From Chloroflexi bacterium RBG_16_72_14 (GTDB lineage Bacteria > Chloroflexota > Limnocylindria > Limnocylindrales > CSP1-4), in contig MGOE01000083.1 of assembly GCA_001797035.1 (NCBI GenBank), positions 11,932-20,884 on the forward strand: 8,953 bases of DNA, in the 5' to 3' direction. Position numbers and translations under genes: made by a program. Positions within the stretch are counted from its first letter, which is position 1, and the number at the start of each line of letters is the position of its first letter. The notes beneath the pieces were generated by a model. The model was not told the DNA's origin. It did not search any database and saw only the letters and a list, made by a program, of their open reading frames with translations. Of this stretch, positions 1-5,264 are shown one piece after another.

Positions 1-74
1 CGGATTGCGGCGGAGGGTCGGACGGACTCCGAAACACGGGCCGGTCCGGCTCGCAGAGCCGCGGTGCGCGCTCC
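1..74. other. Upstream stretch with no supported gene; one small hairpin
   Basis: No coding region can be supported in this short edge segment; it may hold the end of an upstream gene. The only structure I see is a perfect 6-bp inverted repeat, CGGCTC-GCA-GAGCCG, at 47-61. It lies about 14 bases before the TACAAT hexamer of fchA. It has no T-run, so it could be a factor-dependent terminator remnant, a binding site, or chance in GC-rich DNA. Confidence 0.35.
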
Positions 75-80
75 TACAAT
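75..80 (+). promoter_or_regulatory. Putative -10 hexamer TACAAT for a leaderless fchA transcript
   Basis: TACAAT matches the bacterial -10 consensus (TANNNT) and stands out in GC-rich surroundings. It ends 6 bases before the GTG start of fchA at 87. Transcription normally begins about 7 bases after the -10 element, so the mRNA would start at or next to the start codon. No Shine-Dalgarno sequence fits in the gap, and no TTGACA-like -35 is visible. Confidence 0.6.
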
Positions 81-86
81 CAGCCC

Positions 87-755
87 GTGGATGAGAGCAG
101 CACGTTCCGCGACCTTACGGTCGCCCAGTTCGTCCAGCGCCTCGCCTCGGGCGAGCCGGTTCCCGGCGGTGGCGCCGCCGCCGCGATCGCGGGCAGCCTC
201 GGTGCCGCCCTCGTGACGATGGTCGCGAACCTTTCCCTGGGTCGCTCGAAGTACGCCGCCCATGCCGGCCTCAACGCCCGCGTGAGCGCCGATGCGGAGG
301 CGCTCGCCGACCGCTTCCTGGCGCTGGCCGACGAGGACGCCACGGCGTACGCGGGCTACGGCGCGGCAATGAAGCTCCCCCGCGAGACGGAGGCGGAGAA
401 GGCGGTCCGCGCCGCGGCCATCCGCGAGGCGGCTCACGCGGCGACGATGGCCCCGATGCGCACGGTGGAGGCGTGCCTCGAGGTCGTGCGCCTCGCCGAA
501 TCGCTCGCCGGGCGCAGCAACGCGAACGCCTCGTCTGACCTCGAGGTCTCGAGCCTGATGGCCGTCGCGGCCTGCCGGTCCGCGGCCGCGAACGTGTACA
601 TCAACCTCCCGTCCCTGGGCGACGAGTCCAGGGCTCGCGATCTGTTCGAGCGCACCGAAGAGCTCGCCGACGAGGTGGAGCGGCTGGCGGATCGCACGCG
701 CGAGGTCGTGCGCGGCGGCGAGGCCCGGGAACCGCTCCTCGAAGCGCGCTCGTGA
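87..755 (+). CDS. fchA: Formimino-THF cyclodeaminase / methenyl-THF cyclohydrolase family protein (FchA-like)
   Basis: This 222-residue soluble protein matches the FTCD C-terminal (cyclodeaminase) family in length and motifs. Visible landmarks are the glycine-rich PGGG at residues 26-29 followed by an Ala-rich helix with SLG, the acidic DEDATAY block near 82-88 leading to KLPRE (96-100), and SNANASSDLE at 144-153, including the conserved SDL. The family forms 5,10-methenyl-THF from 5-formimino-THF with release of ammonia; in acetogen-type clusters its members act as methenyl-THF cyclohydrolase. No glutamate formiminotransferase domain is fused or encoded nearby, and folD and fhs follow directly, so the cyclohydrolase role is my preferred inference. 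The GTG at 87 is chosen because it sits just after a -10 hexamer; the ATG at 91 is out of frame. It is the first gene of an operon, 7 bp from folD. Confidence 0.88.
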   Translation: MDESSTFRDLTVAQFVQRLASGEPVPGGGAAAAIAGSLGAALVTMVANLSLGRSKYAAHAGLNARVSADAEALADRFLALADEDATAYAGYGAAMKLPRETEAEKAVRAAAIREAAHAATMAPMRTVEACLEVVRLAESLAGRSNANASSDLEVSSLMAVAACRSAAANVYINLPSLGDESRARDLFERTEELADEVERLADRTREVVRGGEAREPLLEARS

Positions 756-762
756 CACCCGG

Positions 763-1668
763 ATGACCAGCGAGGGTCCCCGGCTCCTGCTCGGCGCGCC
801 GATCGCCGCCGAGATCCGCGCGACGGTCGCCAACGACGTCGCGGCGTTCCGCGGCAGGCGGGGCTTCGCCCCGACGCTGGCCGTCGTCCTGGTGGGCAAG
901 GACGCCCCGTCCGCGGTCTACCTCAACCAGATCCTCCGCTCCTGCGAGAAGGTCGGCATCACCGGCCGGCTGGTCGAGATCCCGGGACGCGCCTCGTCGG
1001 CGGCGATCCGGCACGAGATCGAGGCGCTCAACGCCGATCCGATGGTGGCCGGGATCATCGTCCAGATGCCGCTGCCCAAGCGGATCCCGCTGACCGTGGT
1101 CATCGACACGCTCGACCCCGCCAAGGACATCGACGGCCTCCACCCGCGCAACGCGGGCCTGCTCAGCCTGGGCTACGACGGCTTCCTGCCGACGACCGCC
1201 CATGCGGCGGTCGAGATCCTCAAGCGATCGTCGATCCCCATGTCCGGCCGCCGCGTGACGCTCGTCGGGCGGTCCAACGTCGTTGGCAAGCCGGCTGCCC
1301 TGCTGATGCTGCGCGAGCACGCCACCGTCACGATCTGCCACTCGCGGACCGCGGACCTCGCCCACCACACCCGCGACGCGGAGATCGTGATCGTCGCCGC
1401 CGGCGTCCCCGGGCTCATCACCGGCGACATGCTGAGCCCGGGCGCCGTGGTCGTGGACGTGGGCATCAACGTCGTCAACGACCGCCTCGTCGGCGACGTG
1501 GACTTCGAGTCGGCCAGCCGGGTCGCCTCCGCGATCACGCCCGTTCCGGGGGGCGTCGGCCCCGTGACCAACGCGCTCCTCCTCACCCACCTCGTCCGCG
1601 CGGCACAGGCACAAGCATCGAACGGCCGCGGGCACGGGGCCCTGCACCTCGCCGGGAGTCGTCAATGA
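763..1668 (+). CDS. folD: Methylene-THF dehydrogenase FolD, catalytic cyclohydrolase lysine replaced
   Basis: This 301-residue protein has normal FolD length. It interconverts 5,10-methylene-THF and 5,10-methenyl-THF using NAD(P) in the cytoplasm. Conserved features are Y53 in SAVYLNQ, Q101 in VQMPLP, the DIDG motif (D124), the Rossmann signature GRSNVVGKP at 169-177, and PVPGGVGP at 261-268. Bifunctional FolD proteins have S-x-x-Y-x-x-x-K, where the lysine (K54 in E. coli, K56 in human) drives the cyclohydrolase step. Here the aligned residue is I57 (codon ATC at 931-933), and the second basic position is R59. The usual PCTP motif reads PTTA at 143-146. The enzyme is therefore probably a dehydrogenase with little or no cyclohydrolase activity, which the adjacent FchA could supply. 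It starts 7 bp after fchA without a clear ribosome site, suggesting translational coupling, and its stop overlaps the fhs start (ATGA). Confidence 0.93.
   Translation: MTSEGPRLLLGAPIAAEIRATVANDVAAFRGRRGFAPTLAVVLVGKDAPSAVYLNQILRSCEKVGITGRLVEIPGRASSAAIRHEIEALNADPMVAGIIVQMPLPKRIPLTVVIDTLDPAKDIDGLHPRNAGLLSLGYDGFLPTTAHAAVEILKRSSIPMSGRRVTLVGRSNVVGKPAALLMLREHATVTICHSRTADLAHHTRDAEIVIVAAGVPGLITGDMLSPGAVVVDVGINVVNDRLVGDVDFESASRVASAITPVPGGVGPVTNALLLTHLVRAAQAQASNGRGHGALHLAGSRQ
1654..1658 (+). promoter_or_regulatory. Shine-Dalgarno GGGAG for fhs, inside the end of folD
   Basis: GGGAG lies 6 bases before the ATG at 1665. It supports that start, which overlaps the folD stop by 4 bases (ATGA), and points to coupled translation of folD and fhs. 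Confidence 0.65.
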
Positions 1669-3383
1669 CCGCCACCAGCTCGATCCCGTCCGACCTCGAC
1701 ATCGCCCGCGCGGCGACGCCTCGCCCGATCATCGACATCGCCCGGGAGATCGGGTTGCGGGACGAGGAGATCGAGTTCTACGGGCCGGTCAAGGCGAAAG
1801 TGACGCTGGCCGGCGTCGAGCGCGTCGAGCGAGAGCGCCCCCGCGGCAGGTACGTCGTGGTGACGGCGATCACGCCCACGCCGCTGGGCGAGGGCAAGAC
1901 GACGACCACCGTGGGGCTTGCCCAGGGCCTCAACCGGATCGGGCGCAAGGCCGCGGTTGCCATCCGCCAGCCATCGCTGGGCCCGGTGTTCGGGATCAAG
2001 GGCGGCGCCGCGGGCGGCGGCTACAGCCAGATCATCCCGATGGAGGACTTCAACCTCCACCTGACCGGCGACATCCACGCGATCAGCGCGGCCCACAACC
2101 TCGCATCCGCGTTCCTCGACAACCACCTCCACCACGGCAATGCGCTGGGCATCGACCCGTTCTCGATCCGGTGGCCCCGTGTCGTGGACATCAGCGACCG
2201 CGCGATCCGCAAGGTGATCATCGGCCTTGGCGGGAAGGAGAACGGGGTCCCCCGCGAGAGCGAGTACGTGATCACGGTCGCGTCCGAGGTGATGGCGATC
2301 CTCGCGCTCAGCAAGGACCTGTTCGACCTGCGGGCCCGCCTCGGACGGATCGTGATGGCGACCAACCGCGCAGGCAGCGCCATCACGGCGGAGGACCTGG
2401 GCGTCGCCGGGGCGATGACCGTCCTGCTCCGGGACGCGATCAAGCCGAACCTCCTCCAGACCCTCGAGGGCGGCCCGGCGTACGTCCACTGCGGCCCGTT
2501 CGCCAACATCGCCCACGGCAACAGCTCGATCATCGCCGACCGGGTCGCCCTCTCGACCTCGGACGTCGTCGTCACGGAAGCCGGCTTCGGGGCCGACATG
2601 GGCGCCGAGAAGTTCTTCGACATCAAGTGCCGCGCGTCGGGCCTGCGACCCGATGCGGCCGTCGTGGTGGCCACGATCCGGGCGCTCAAGATGCACGGCG
2701 GGGTCGGCAAGATCGTCGCCGGCAAGCCGCTCGACGCGGCGCTCACGACCGAGAACGTCGACGCGGTCCGCAAGGGTTGCGAGAACCTCGCCGCCCAGGT
2801 GGAGCTCGTCCGCGCGTACGGCGTGCCGGTGGTCGTGGCGATCAACTCGTTCCCGACCGACACCCAGGCCGAGTACGAGGCCGTCCGCGAGGCATCACTG
2901 GCGGCGGGCGCCCGCGACGCCGTCGTCGCCACGAACTGGGCCGAGGGCGGGAAGGGCGCCGAGGCGCTCGCGGCGGCCGTCTGGGACGCCGCGGCATCGG
3001 ACGGTGGCGGGTTCCAGCTCCTGTACCCGGATGACATGTCGTTGCGCGACAAGGTCGAGACGATCGCGACCAGGGTCTACGGGGCCGCGGGCGTCGACTT
3101 CGCCCCGGCCGCCACGAAGGCGCTCGCCGAGTACACCGCCCTGGGCTACGGGCACCTCCCAGTGTGCATGGCCAAGACGCACCTCTCGCTGTCCCACGAC
3201 CCGAACGTCAAAGGCCGCCCGACCGGCTATCGCTTCCCCGTCCGCGACGTGAGGCTCGCGGCGGGGGCCGGGTTCATCTACCCGCTTGCCGGCGACATGC
3301 GCACGATGCCGGGCCTGCCCAGCCATCCCGCGGGCGAGAAGATCGACATCGACGCGGACGGGAACGTCGTCGGGCTGTTCTAG
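1665..3383 (+). CDS. fhs: Formate-tetrahydrofolate ligase
   Basis: This 572-residue protein is close to the usual 555-560 of formyl-THF synthetase and matches it end to end. The enzyme makes 10-formyl-THF from formate, THF and ATP. The ATP-binding P-loop PTPLGEGKTT is at residues 71-80. PSLGPVFGIKGGAAGGGYSQ follows at 103-122, then the NLHLTGDIHAI segment (130-140), the TEAGFGADMGAEKFFDIKCR block (304-323), VVVAINSFPTDT (389-400), and the C-terminal GDMRTMPGLPSHP motif (543-555). No key motif is missing. It is the third gene of the fchA-folD-fhs operon, overlapping folD by 4 bases. The same three genes neighbour each other in acetogen methyl-branch clusters such as that of Acetobacterium woodii, but no metF/metV, rnf or acs genes are in this window. 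Formate assimilation into C1 pools for purine, serine or thymidylate synthesis is therefore the safer reading. Confidence 0.97.
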   Translation: MTATSSIPSDLDIARAATPRPIIDIAREIGLRDEEIEFYGPVKAKVTLAGVERVERERPRGRYVVVTAITPTPLGEGKTTTTVGLAQGLNRIGRKAAVAIRQPSLGPVFGIKGGAAGGGYSQIIPMEDFNLHLTGDIHAISAAHNLASAFLDNHLHHGNALGIDPFSIRWPRVVDISDRAIRKVIIGLGGKENGVPRESEYVITVASEVMAILALSKDLFDLRARLGRIVMATNRAGSAITAEDLGVAGAMTVLLRDAIKPNLLQTLEGGPAYVHCGPFANIAHGNSSIIADRVALSTSDVVVTEAGFGADMGAEKFFDIKCRASGLRPDAAVVVATIRALKMHGGVGKIVAGKPLDAALTTENVDAVRKGCENLAAQVELVRAYGVPVVVAINSFPTDTQAEYEAVREASLAAGARDAVVATNWAEGGKGAEALAAAVWDAAASDGGGFQLLYPDDMSLRDKVETIATRVYGAAGVDFAPAATKALAEYTALGYGHLPVCMAKTHLSLSHDPNVKGRPTGYRFPVRDVRLAAGAGFIYPLAGDMRTMPGLPSHPAGEKIDIDADGNVVGLF

Positions 3384-3386
3384 CGG

Positions 3387-3402
3387 CCGCGATCGCCCGC
3401 GG
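3387..3402 (+). terminator. Weak hairpin after fhs (no T-run)
   Basis: CCGCG at 3387-3391 pairs with CGCGG at 3398-3402 around a 6-base loop, and a G-C plus a G-U pair can extend it. It begins a few bases after the fhs stop. There is no T-tract, so it is not a classical intrinsic terminator. It could still slow transcription or protect the 3' end in this convergent intergenic gap. Confidence 0.25.
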
Positions 3403-3414
3403 TCCCGGGGCGGA

Positions 3415-3449
3415 GTCGCCCGGCGGGTCGCCCGGCGGGGTCGCCCGGC
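3415..3449. repeat. Three short direct repeats GTCGCCCGGC
   Basis: The 10-mer GTCGCCCGGC occurs at 3415-3424, 3427-3436 and 3440-3449, with periods of 12 and 13 bases. The copies are separated only by GG or GGG and A/G variation. Small GGCG/CGCC hairpins can form within and between copies. The repeats sit between the convergent fhs and 72-residue genes. They could be a slippage product, a terminator-like element or a protein-binding array; no function is established. Confidence 0.55.
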
Positions 3450-3459
3450 TTGTCGCGCG

Positions 3460-3678
3460 TCAGGCGGTGAACGAGAACCCCGTTCCCAGGACGATCGCCC
3501 ACACCACGGCGAGCGCCGCGAGCACGCCCAGCACGCCGATGCCCCACATCGGCCAGTCGATCGGACCGAGCGCCTCGCTCGCGTGCCCGTGGTCGTCGTG
3601 ACCGTGCCCCGCGTCGTCGTGATCGCCCACACCGTGGGGACCGATGACCTCTGCGACCGGATCGTGGGCGTTGCTCAT
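3460..3678 (-). CDS. Small His/Asp-rich single-pass membrane protein, function unknown
   Basis: This 72-residue protein has two parts. Residues 1-34 are polar with seven histidines (5, 15, 20, 25, 27, 30, 32) and many aspartates, in clusters such as DHDDAGHGHDDHGH at 19-32. Residues about 42-67 form one hydrophobic helix (WPMWGIGVLGVLAALAVVWAIVLG). The start ATG at 3678 is preceded by a near-ideal Shine-Dalgarno (GGGAGGT, 8-base spacer), which strongly supports a real gene despite its size. The His/Asp segment suggests binding of Cu, Zn, Ni or Co. Small His-rich one-helix proteins also occur as accessory pieces of respiratory oxidases in some Chloroflexota and actinobacteria, but I cannot assign it to one. 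No oxidase genes are nearby. It is transcribed convergently with fhs and divergently from the phosphatase gene. Confidence 0.78.
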   Translation of the reverse strand: MSNAHDPVAEVIGPHGVGDHDDAGHGHDDHGHASEALGPIDWPMWGIGVLGVLAALAVVWAIVLGTGFSFTA

Positions 3679-3686
3679 GACGCGCT

Positions 3687-3693
3687 ACCTCCC
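3687..3693 (-). promoter_or_regulatory. Shine-Dalgarno GGGAGGT for the 72-residue gene
   Basis: On the minus strand GGGAGGT lies 8 bases before the ATG at 3678. It is the strongest ribosome site in the window and decides the start. A GACAAT hexamer on the minus strand at 3704-3699 resembles a -10 box, but it would place the transcript start inside this site, so I do not call it as the promoter. Confidence 0.75.
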
Positions 3694-3769
3694 GCCGGAT
3701 TGTCCCACGACAGGCCGCGCGTCGCGGTCATCCCAGGCGCGCGATGCCCCCGACGACCGCCCGTCGCCC

Positions 3770-3775
3770 TAGACT
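3770..3775 (+). promoter_or_regulatory. Putative -10 hexamer TAGACT for a leaderless phosphatase transcript
   Basis: TAGACT ends 8 bases before the ATG at 3784, the spacing expected if transcription starts at or just before the start codon. There is no Shine-Dalgarno sequence between them and no recognisable -35. The same hexamer at the same distance precedes the gene at 8395, which supports both calls. Confidence 0.6.
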
Positions 3776-3783
3776 GGGTTGCG

Positions 3784-4491
3784 ATGCTCACCCTCGTCCT
3801 GACCCGCCACGGCCTGACCGACAGCTCCGAGCTCGAGCAGCACCTCGGCCAACGCATCGACATCTCGATCAACCAGGCGGGACGCCGCCAGGCCGAGGCC
3901 CTCGCTCGGCGGCTCGCTCCGGTGCGCTTCGATCGCGTGATCACGAGCACCCTGTTCCGGGCGCGTGAGACCGCGGAGATCATGGGCCGCGGTGCGCGGA
4001 TCGAGGCGGATCCCCGGCTCCGCGAGATGGACTACGGCGCGTGGGAGGGGCGCACCTACGCCCAGATCGACGAGGCCGACGCCGCGTTCCGCCGGGAATG
4101 GGAGCTTGCGCCGGACCGCCTGGCCTGCCCCGGCGGCGAGTCCGGCAACGACGTCGCGGAGCGAGTCCGCTCGTTCCTCGCCGACCTGCTCGACGAGCAC
4201 CGCCGCTGGCACGCCAAGGCGTCGTTCCGGGCCGCGACCTCGGGTTGGGGTGCCGCCCTCACGACGCCGGAGCGGCCGATCCTGGTCGTGGCCCACAGCT
4301 CGACCAACCGCATCCTGCTGTGCGTGGCCCTGGGCACGGACGTGCGCGACTACCGCAAGCGGTTCGTCCAGGCGCAGGCGAACCTGACAGTGCTGCGCTG
4401 GGAGGCCGACGACCGGCCGGAGGACGCGAAGGCCCTGGTGCTCAACGATGTCGCCCACCTGCGGCGCGCCGACGAGGTGCCCTGGGGCTGA
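3784..4491 (+). CDS. Histidine phosphatase family protein (phosphoglycerate mutase-like)
   Basis: This 235-residue cytoplasmic protein belongs to the histidine phosphatase branch-1 superfamily. It carries the phospho-acceptor RHG at residues 8-10, the phosphate-binding arginine in STLFRARETA (R59), the acid residue in REMDYGAWEG (E81) and the second catalytic histidine in VVAHSSTNR (H171), so the active site is complete. The family includes phosphatases of alpha-ribazole phosphate, sugar phosphates and phosphoglycerates, and the sequence does not single out one substrate. Between the core helix and the second histidine there is an extra segment (about 141-164, RWHAKASFRAATSGWGAALT) that is longer than in compact members. 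The reading frame is open far upstream, but that part is low-complexity and overlaps fhs and the 72-residue gene. The ATG at 3784, just after a -10 hexamer and directly before the RHG strand, is the right start. It ends 5 bp from the convergent DedA gene. Confidence 0.9.
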   Translation: MLTLVLTRHGLTDSSELEQHLGQRIDISINQAGRRQAEALARRLAPVRFDRVITSTLFRARETAEIMGRGARIEADPRLREMDYGAWEGRTYAQIDEADAAFRREWELAPDRLACPGGESGNDVAERVRSFLADLLDEHRRWHAKASFRAATSGWGAALTTPERPILVVAHSSTNRILLCVALGTDVRDYRKRFVQAQANLTVLRWEADDRPEDAKALVLNDVAHLRRADEVPWG

Positions 4492-4496
4492 TCTGA

Positions 4497-5168
4497 CTAG
4501 GAGGCGGCGTCCTCCGTCCCGCGGCGCCAGCCGGGCATCCCGAGGCGCCACCACAGGAGCCCCAGCGCCCCGACCACCACCGCCACGGCGATCGCGAGGT
4601 CGAACGGCTGGAGCATGTGCCGGATCTCGACCCAGTTCGCCCCCAGCTGCATGCCCGCCCAGACCAGGGCGATCGACCACGGGAACGCGCCGAGCGTCGA
4701 GTACGTGATGAACTTGCGCAGCGGCATCCGGGTCACGCCCGCCGGGAACGAGATGAACGTCCGGACGATCGGCAGCAGCCGGCCGAAGAACACCGTGGCC
4801 GCGCCGTATTTCGCGAAGAACCGGTCCGCGACCTCGATCTCGTGCGGGCGGATCAGGATGTACCTGCCGTAGCGCTCGAGGAACGGCCGCCCGCCGTAGG
4901 CGCCCACCGCGTACGCGACCAGCGAGCCCAGCGTGTTGCCGATCGTGGCCACGATGACGACGATCCAGAACTCCCAGGGGCGCCCGGTGAGGGGCTCGAT
5001 CTGGCTGGGGTCCGAGACCATGAAGCCGCCGAACGGCAGGATCAGCTCCGAGGGCAGCGGGATCATGGCCGACTCGATGCCCATCGCCAGCATCACGCCC
5101 ACGTAGCCGACGGCCCCGTACAGGCTCTCGAGGAAGGGAAGGACGATCTCGTCGATGAACGCGAGCAC
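4497..5168 (-). CDS. DedA family (VTT/SNARE-associated domain) integral membrane protein
   Basis: This 223-residue protein has the size and motifs of bacterial DedA proteins. A first membrane segment leads into GIESAMIPLPSELILPFGG (30-48, with E32, P37, P39 and E41). GNTLGSLVAYAVGAYGG (77-93) follows, then FFGRLLPIVRTFISFPAG (127-144) with the hallmark R130 and R136, and two C-terminal hydrophobic segments near 159-175 and 189-208. DedA proteins are linked to lipid carrier (undecaprenyl phosphate, phosphatidylethanolamine) flipping and proton-gradient homeostasis; which lipid this one handles cannot be read from sequence. The GTG at 5168 is preferred because GAGGAG lies 11 bases upstream and the protein then begins like other DedA members. 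The frame stays open much further upstream only because it runs antisense through hutH. It is convergent with the phosphatase gene and divergent from hutH. Confidence 0.92.
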   Translation of the reverse strand: MLAFIDEIVLPFLESLYGAVGYVGVMLAMGIESAMIPLPSELILPFGGFMVSDPSQIEPLTGRPWEFWIVVIVATIGNTLGSLVAYAVGAYGGRPFLERYGRYILIRPHEIEVADRFFAKYGAATVFFGRLLPIVRTFISFPAGVTRMPLRKFITYSTLGAFPWSIALVWAGMQLGANWVEIRHMLQPFDLAIAVAVVVGALGLLWWRLGMPGWRRGTEDAAS

Positions 5169-5179
5169 GGGCGGCGGGA

Positions 5180-5185
5180 CTCCTC
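5180..5185 (-). promoter_or_regulatory. Shine-Dalgarno GAGGAG for the DedA gene
   Basis: On the minus strand GAGGAG is followed by 11 bases and then GTG at 5168. The spacing is slightly long but acceptable, and this site decides the start of the DedA gene. Confidence 0.6.
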
Positions 5186-5195
5186 GGTCGGGGGA

Positions 5196-5218
5196 ACGGG
5201 GCCCGGCTCGGGGCCCGT
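5196..5218 (-). other. Strong GC hairpin in the DedA leader
   Basis: ACGGG at 5196-5200 pairs with CCCGT at 5214-5218. After one G/G mismatch, CCCG at 5202-5205 pairs with CGGG at 5209-5212 around a GCT loop, giving nine base pairs. If DedA is transcribed from the minus-strand hexamer at 5245-5240, this hairpin sits in its 5' leader, 10 bases upstream of the Shine-Dalgarno. It could also lie just upstream of the hutH promoter as DNA. Confidence 0.4.
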
Positions 5219-5239
5219 GGCCGCGGGGGCGCGAAGCCG

Positions 5240-5245
5240 AGGATA
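5240..5245 (-). promoter_or_regulatory. Putative -10 hexamer TATCCT for DedA, minus strand
   Basis: Read on the minus strand, 5245 to 5240 is TATCCT, identical to the hutH hexamer on the plus strand. Together they form one palindrome, GGATAG-CCGA-CTATCC (5241-5256). A start about 7 bases downstream would give a leader of roughly 65 bases before the DedA GTG. No -35 is visible, so the call rests on the hexamer and symmetry alone. Confidence 0.35.
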
Positions 5246-5251
5246 GCCGAC

Positions 5252-5257
5252 TATCCT
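5252..5257 (+). promoter_or_regulatory. Putative -10 hexamer TATCCT for leaderless hutH
   Basis: TATCCT ends 7 bases before the GTG at 5265, placing the predicted transcript start at the start codon. It lies in the right arm of the palindrome GGATAG-CCGA-CTATCC, so a regulator or the polymerase itself could contact both divergent promoters here. No Shine-Dalgarno precedes the GTG. Confidence 0.55.
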
Positions 5258-5264
5258 CCAACTG

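Noticed and set aside
1817..1840. GTCGAGC short repeats early in fhs
   Set aside because: They encode a Glu/Arg-rich stretch (VERVERER) in the normal reading frame and need no other explanation.
601..2696. Long minus-strand open frames (354 and 344 codons) antisense to folD and fhs
   Set aside because: They consist of Arg/Asp/Val/Gly-rich low-complexity protein, mirror the GC codon bias of strong plus-strand genes, and lack ribosome sites or family motifs.
3699..3704. Minus-strand GACAAT as the promoter of the 72-residue gene
   Set aside because: A start 7 bases downstream would fall inside the Shine-Dalgarno and remove it from the mRNA.
3286..4491. A 401-residue version of the histidine phosphatase
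   Set aside because: The upstream part overlaps fhs and the 72-residue gene and is Arg/Pro-rich with no domain. The ATG at 3784 follows a -10 hexamer and directly precedes the RHG strand.
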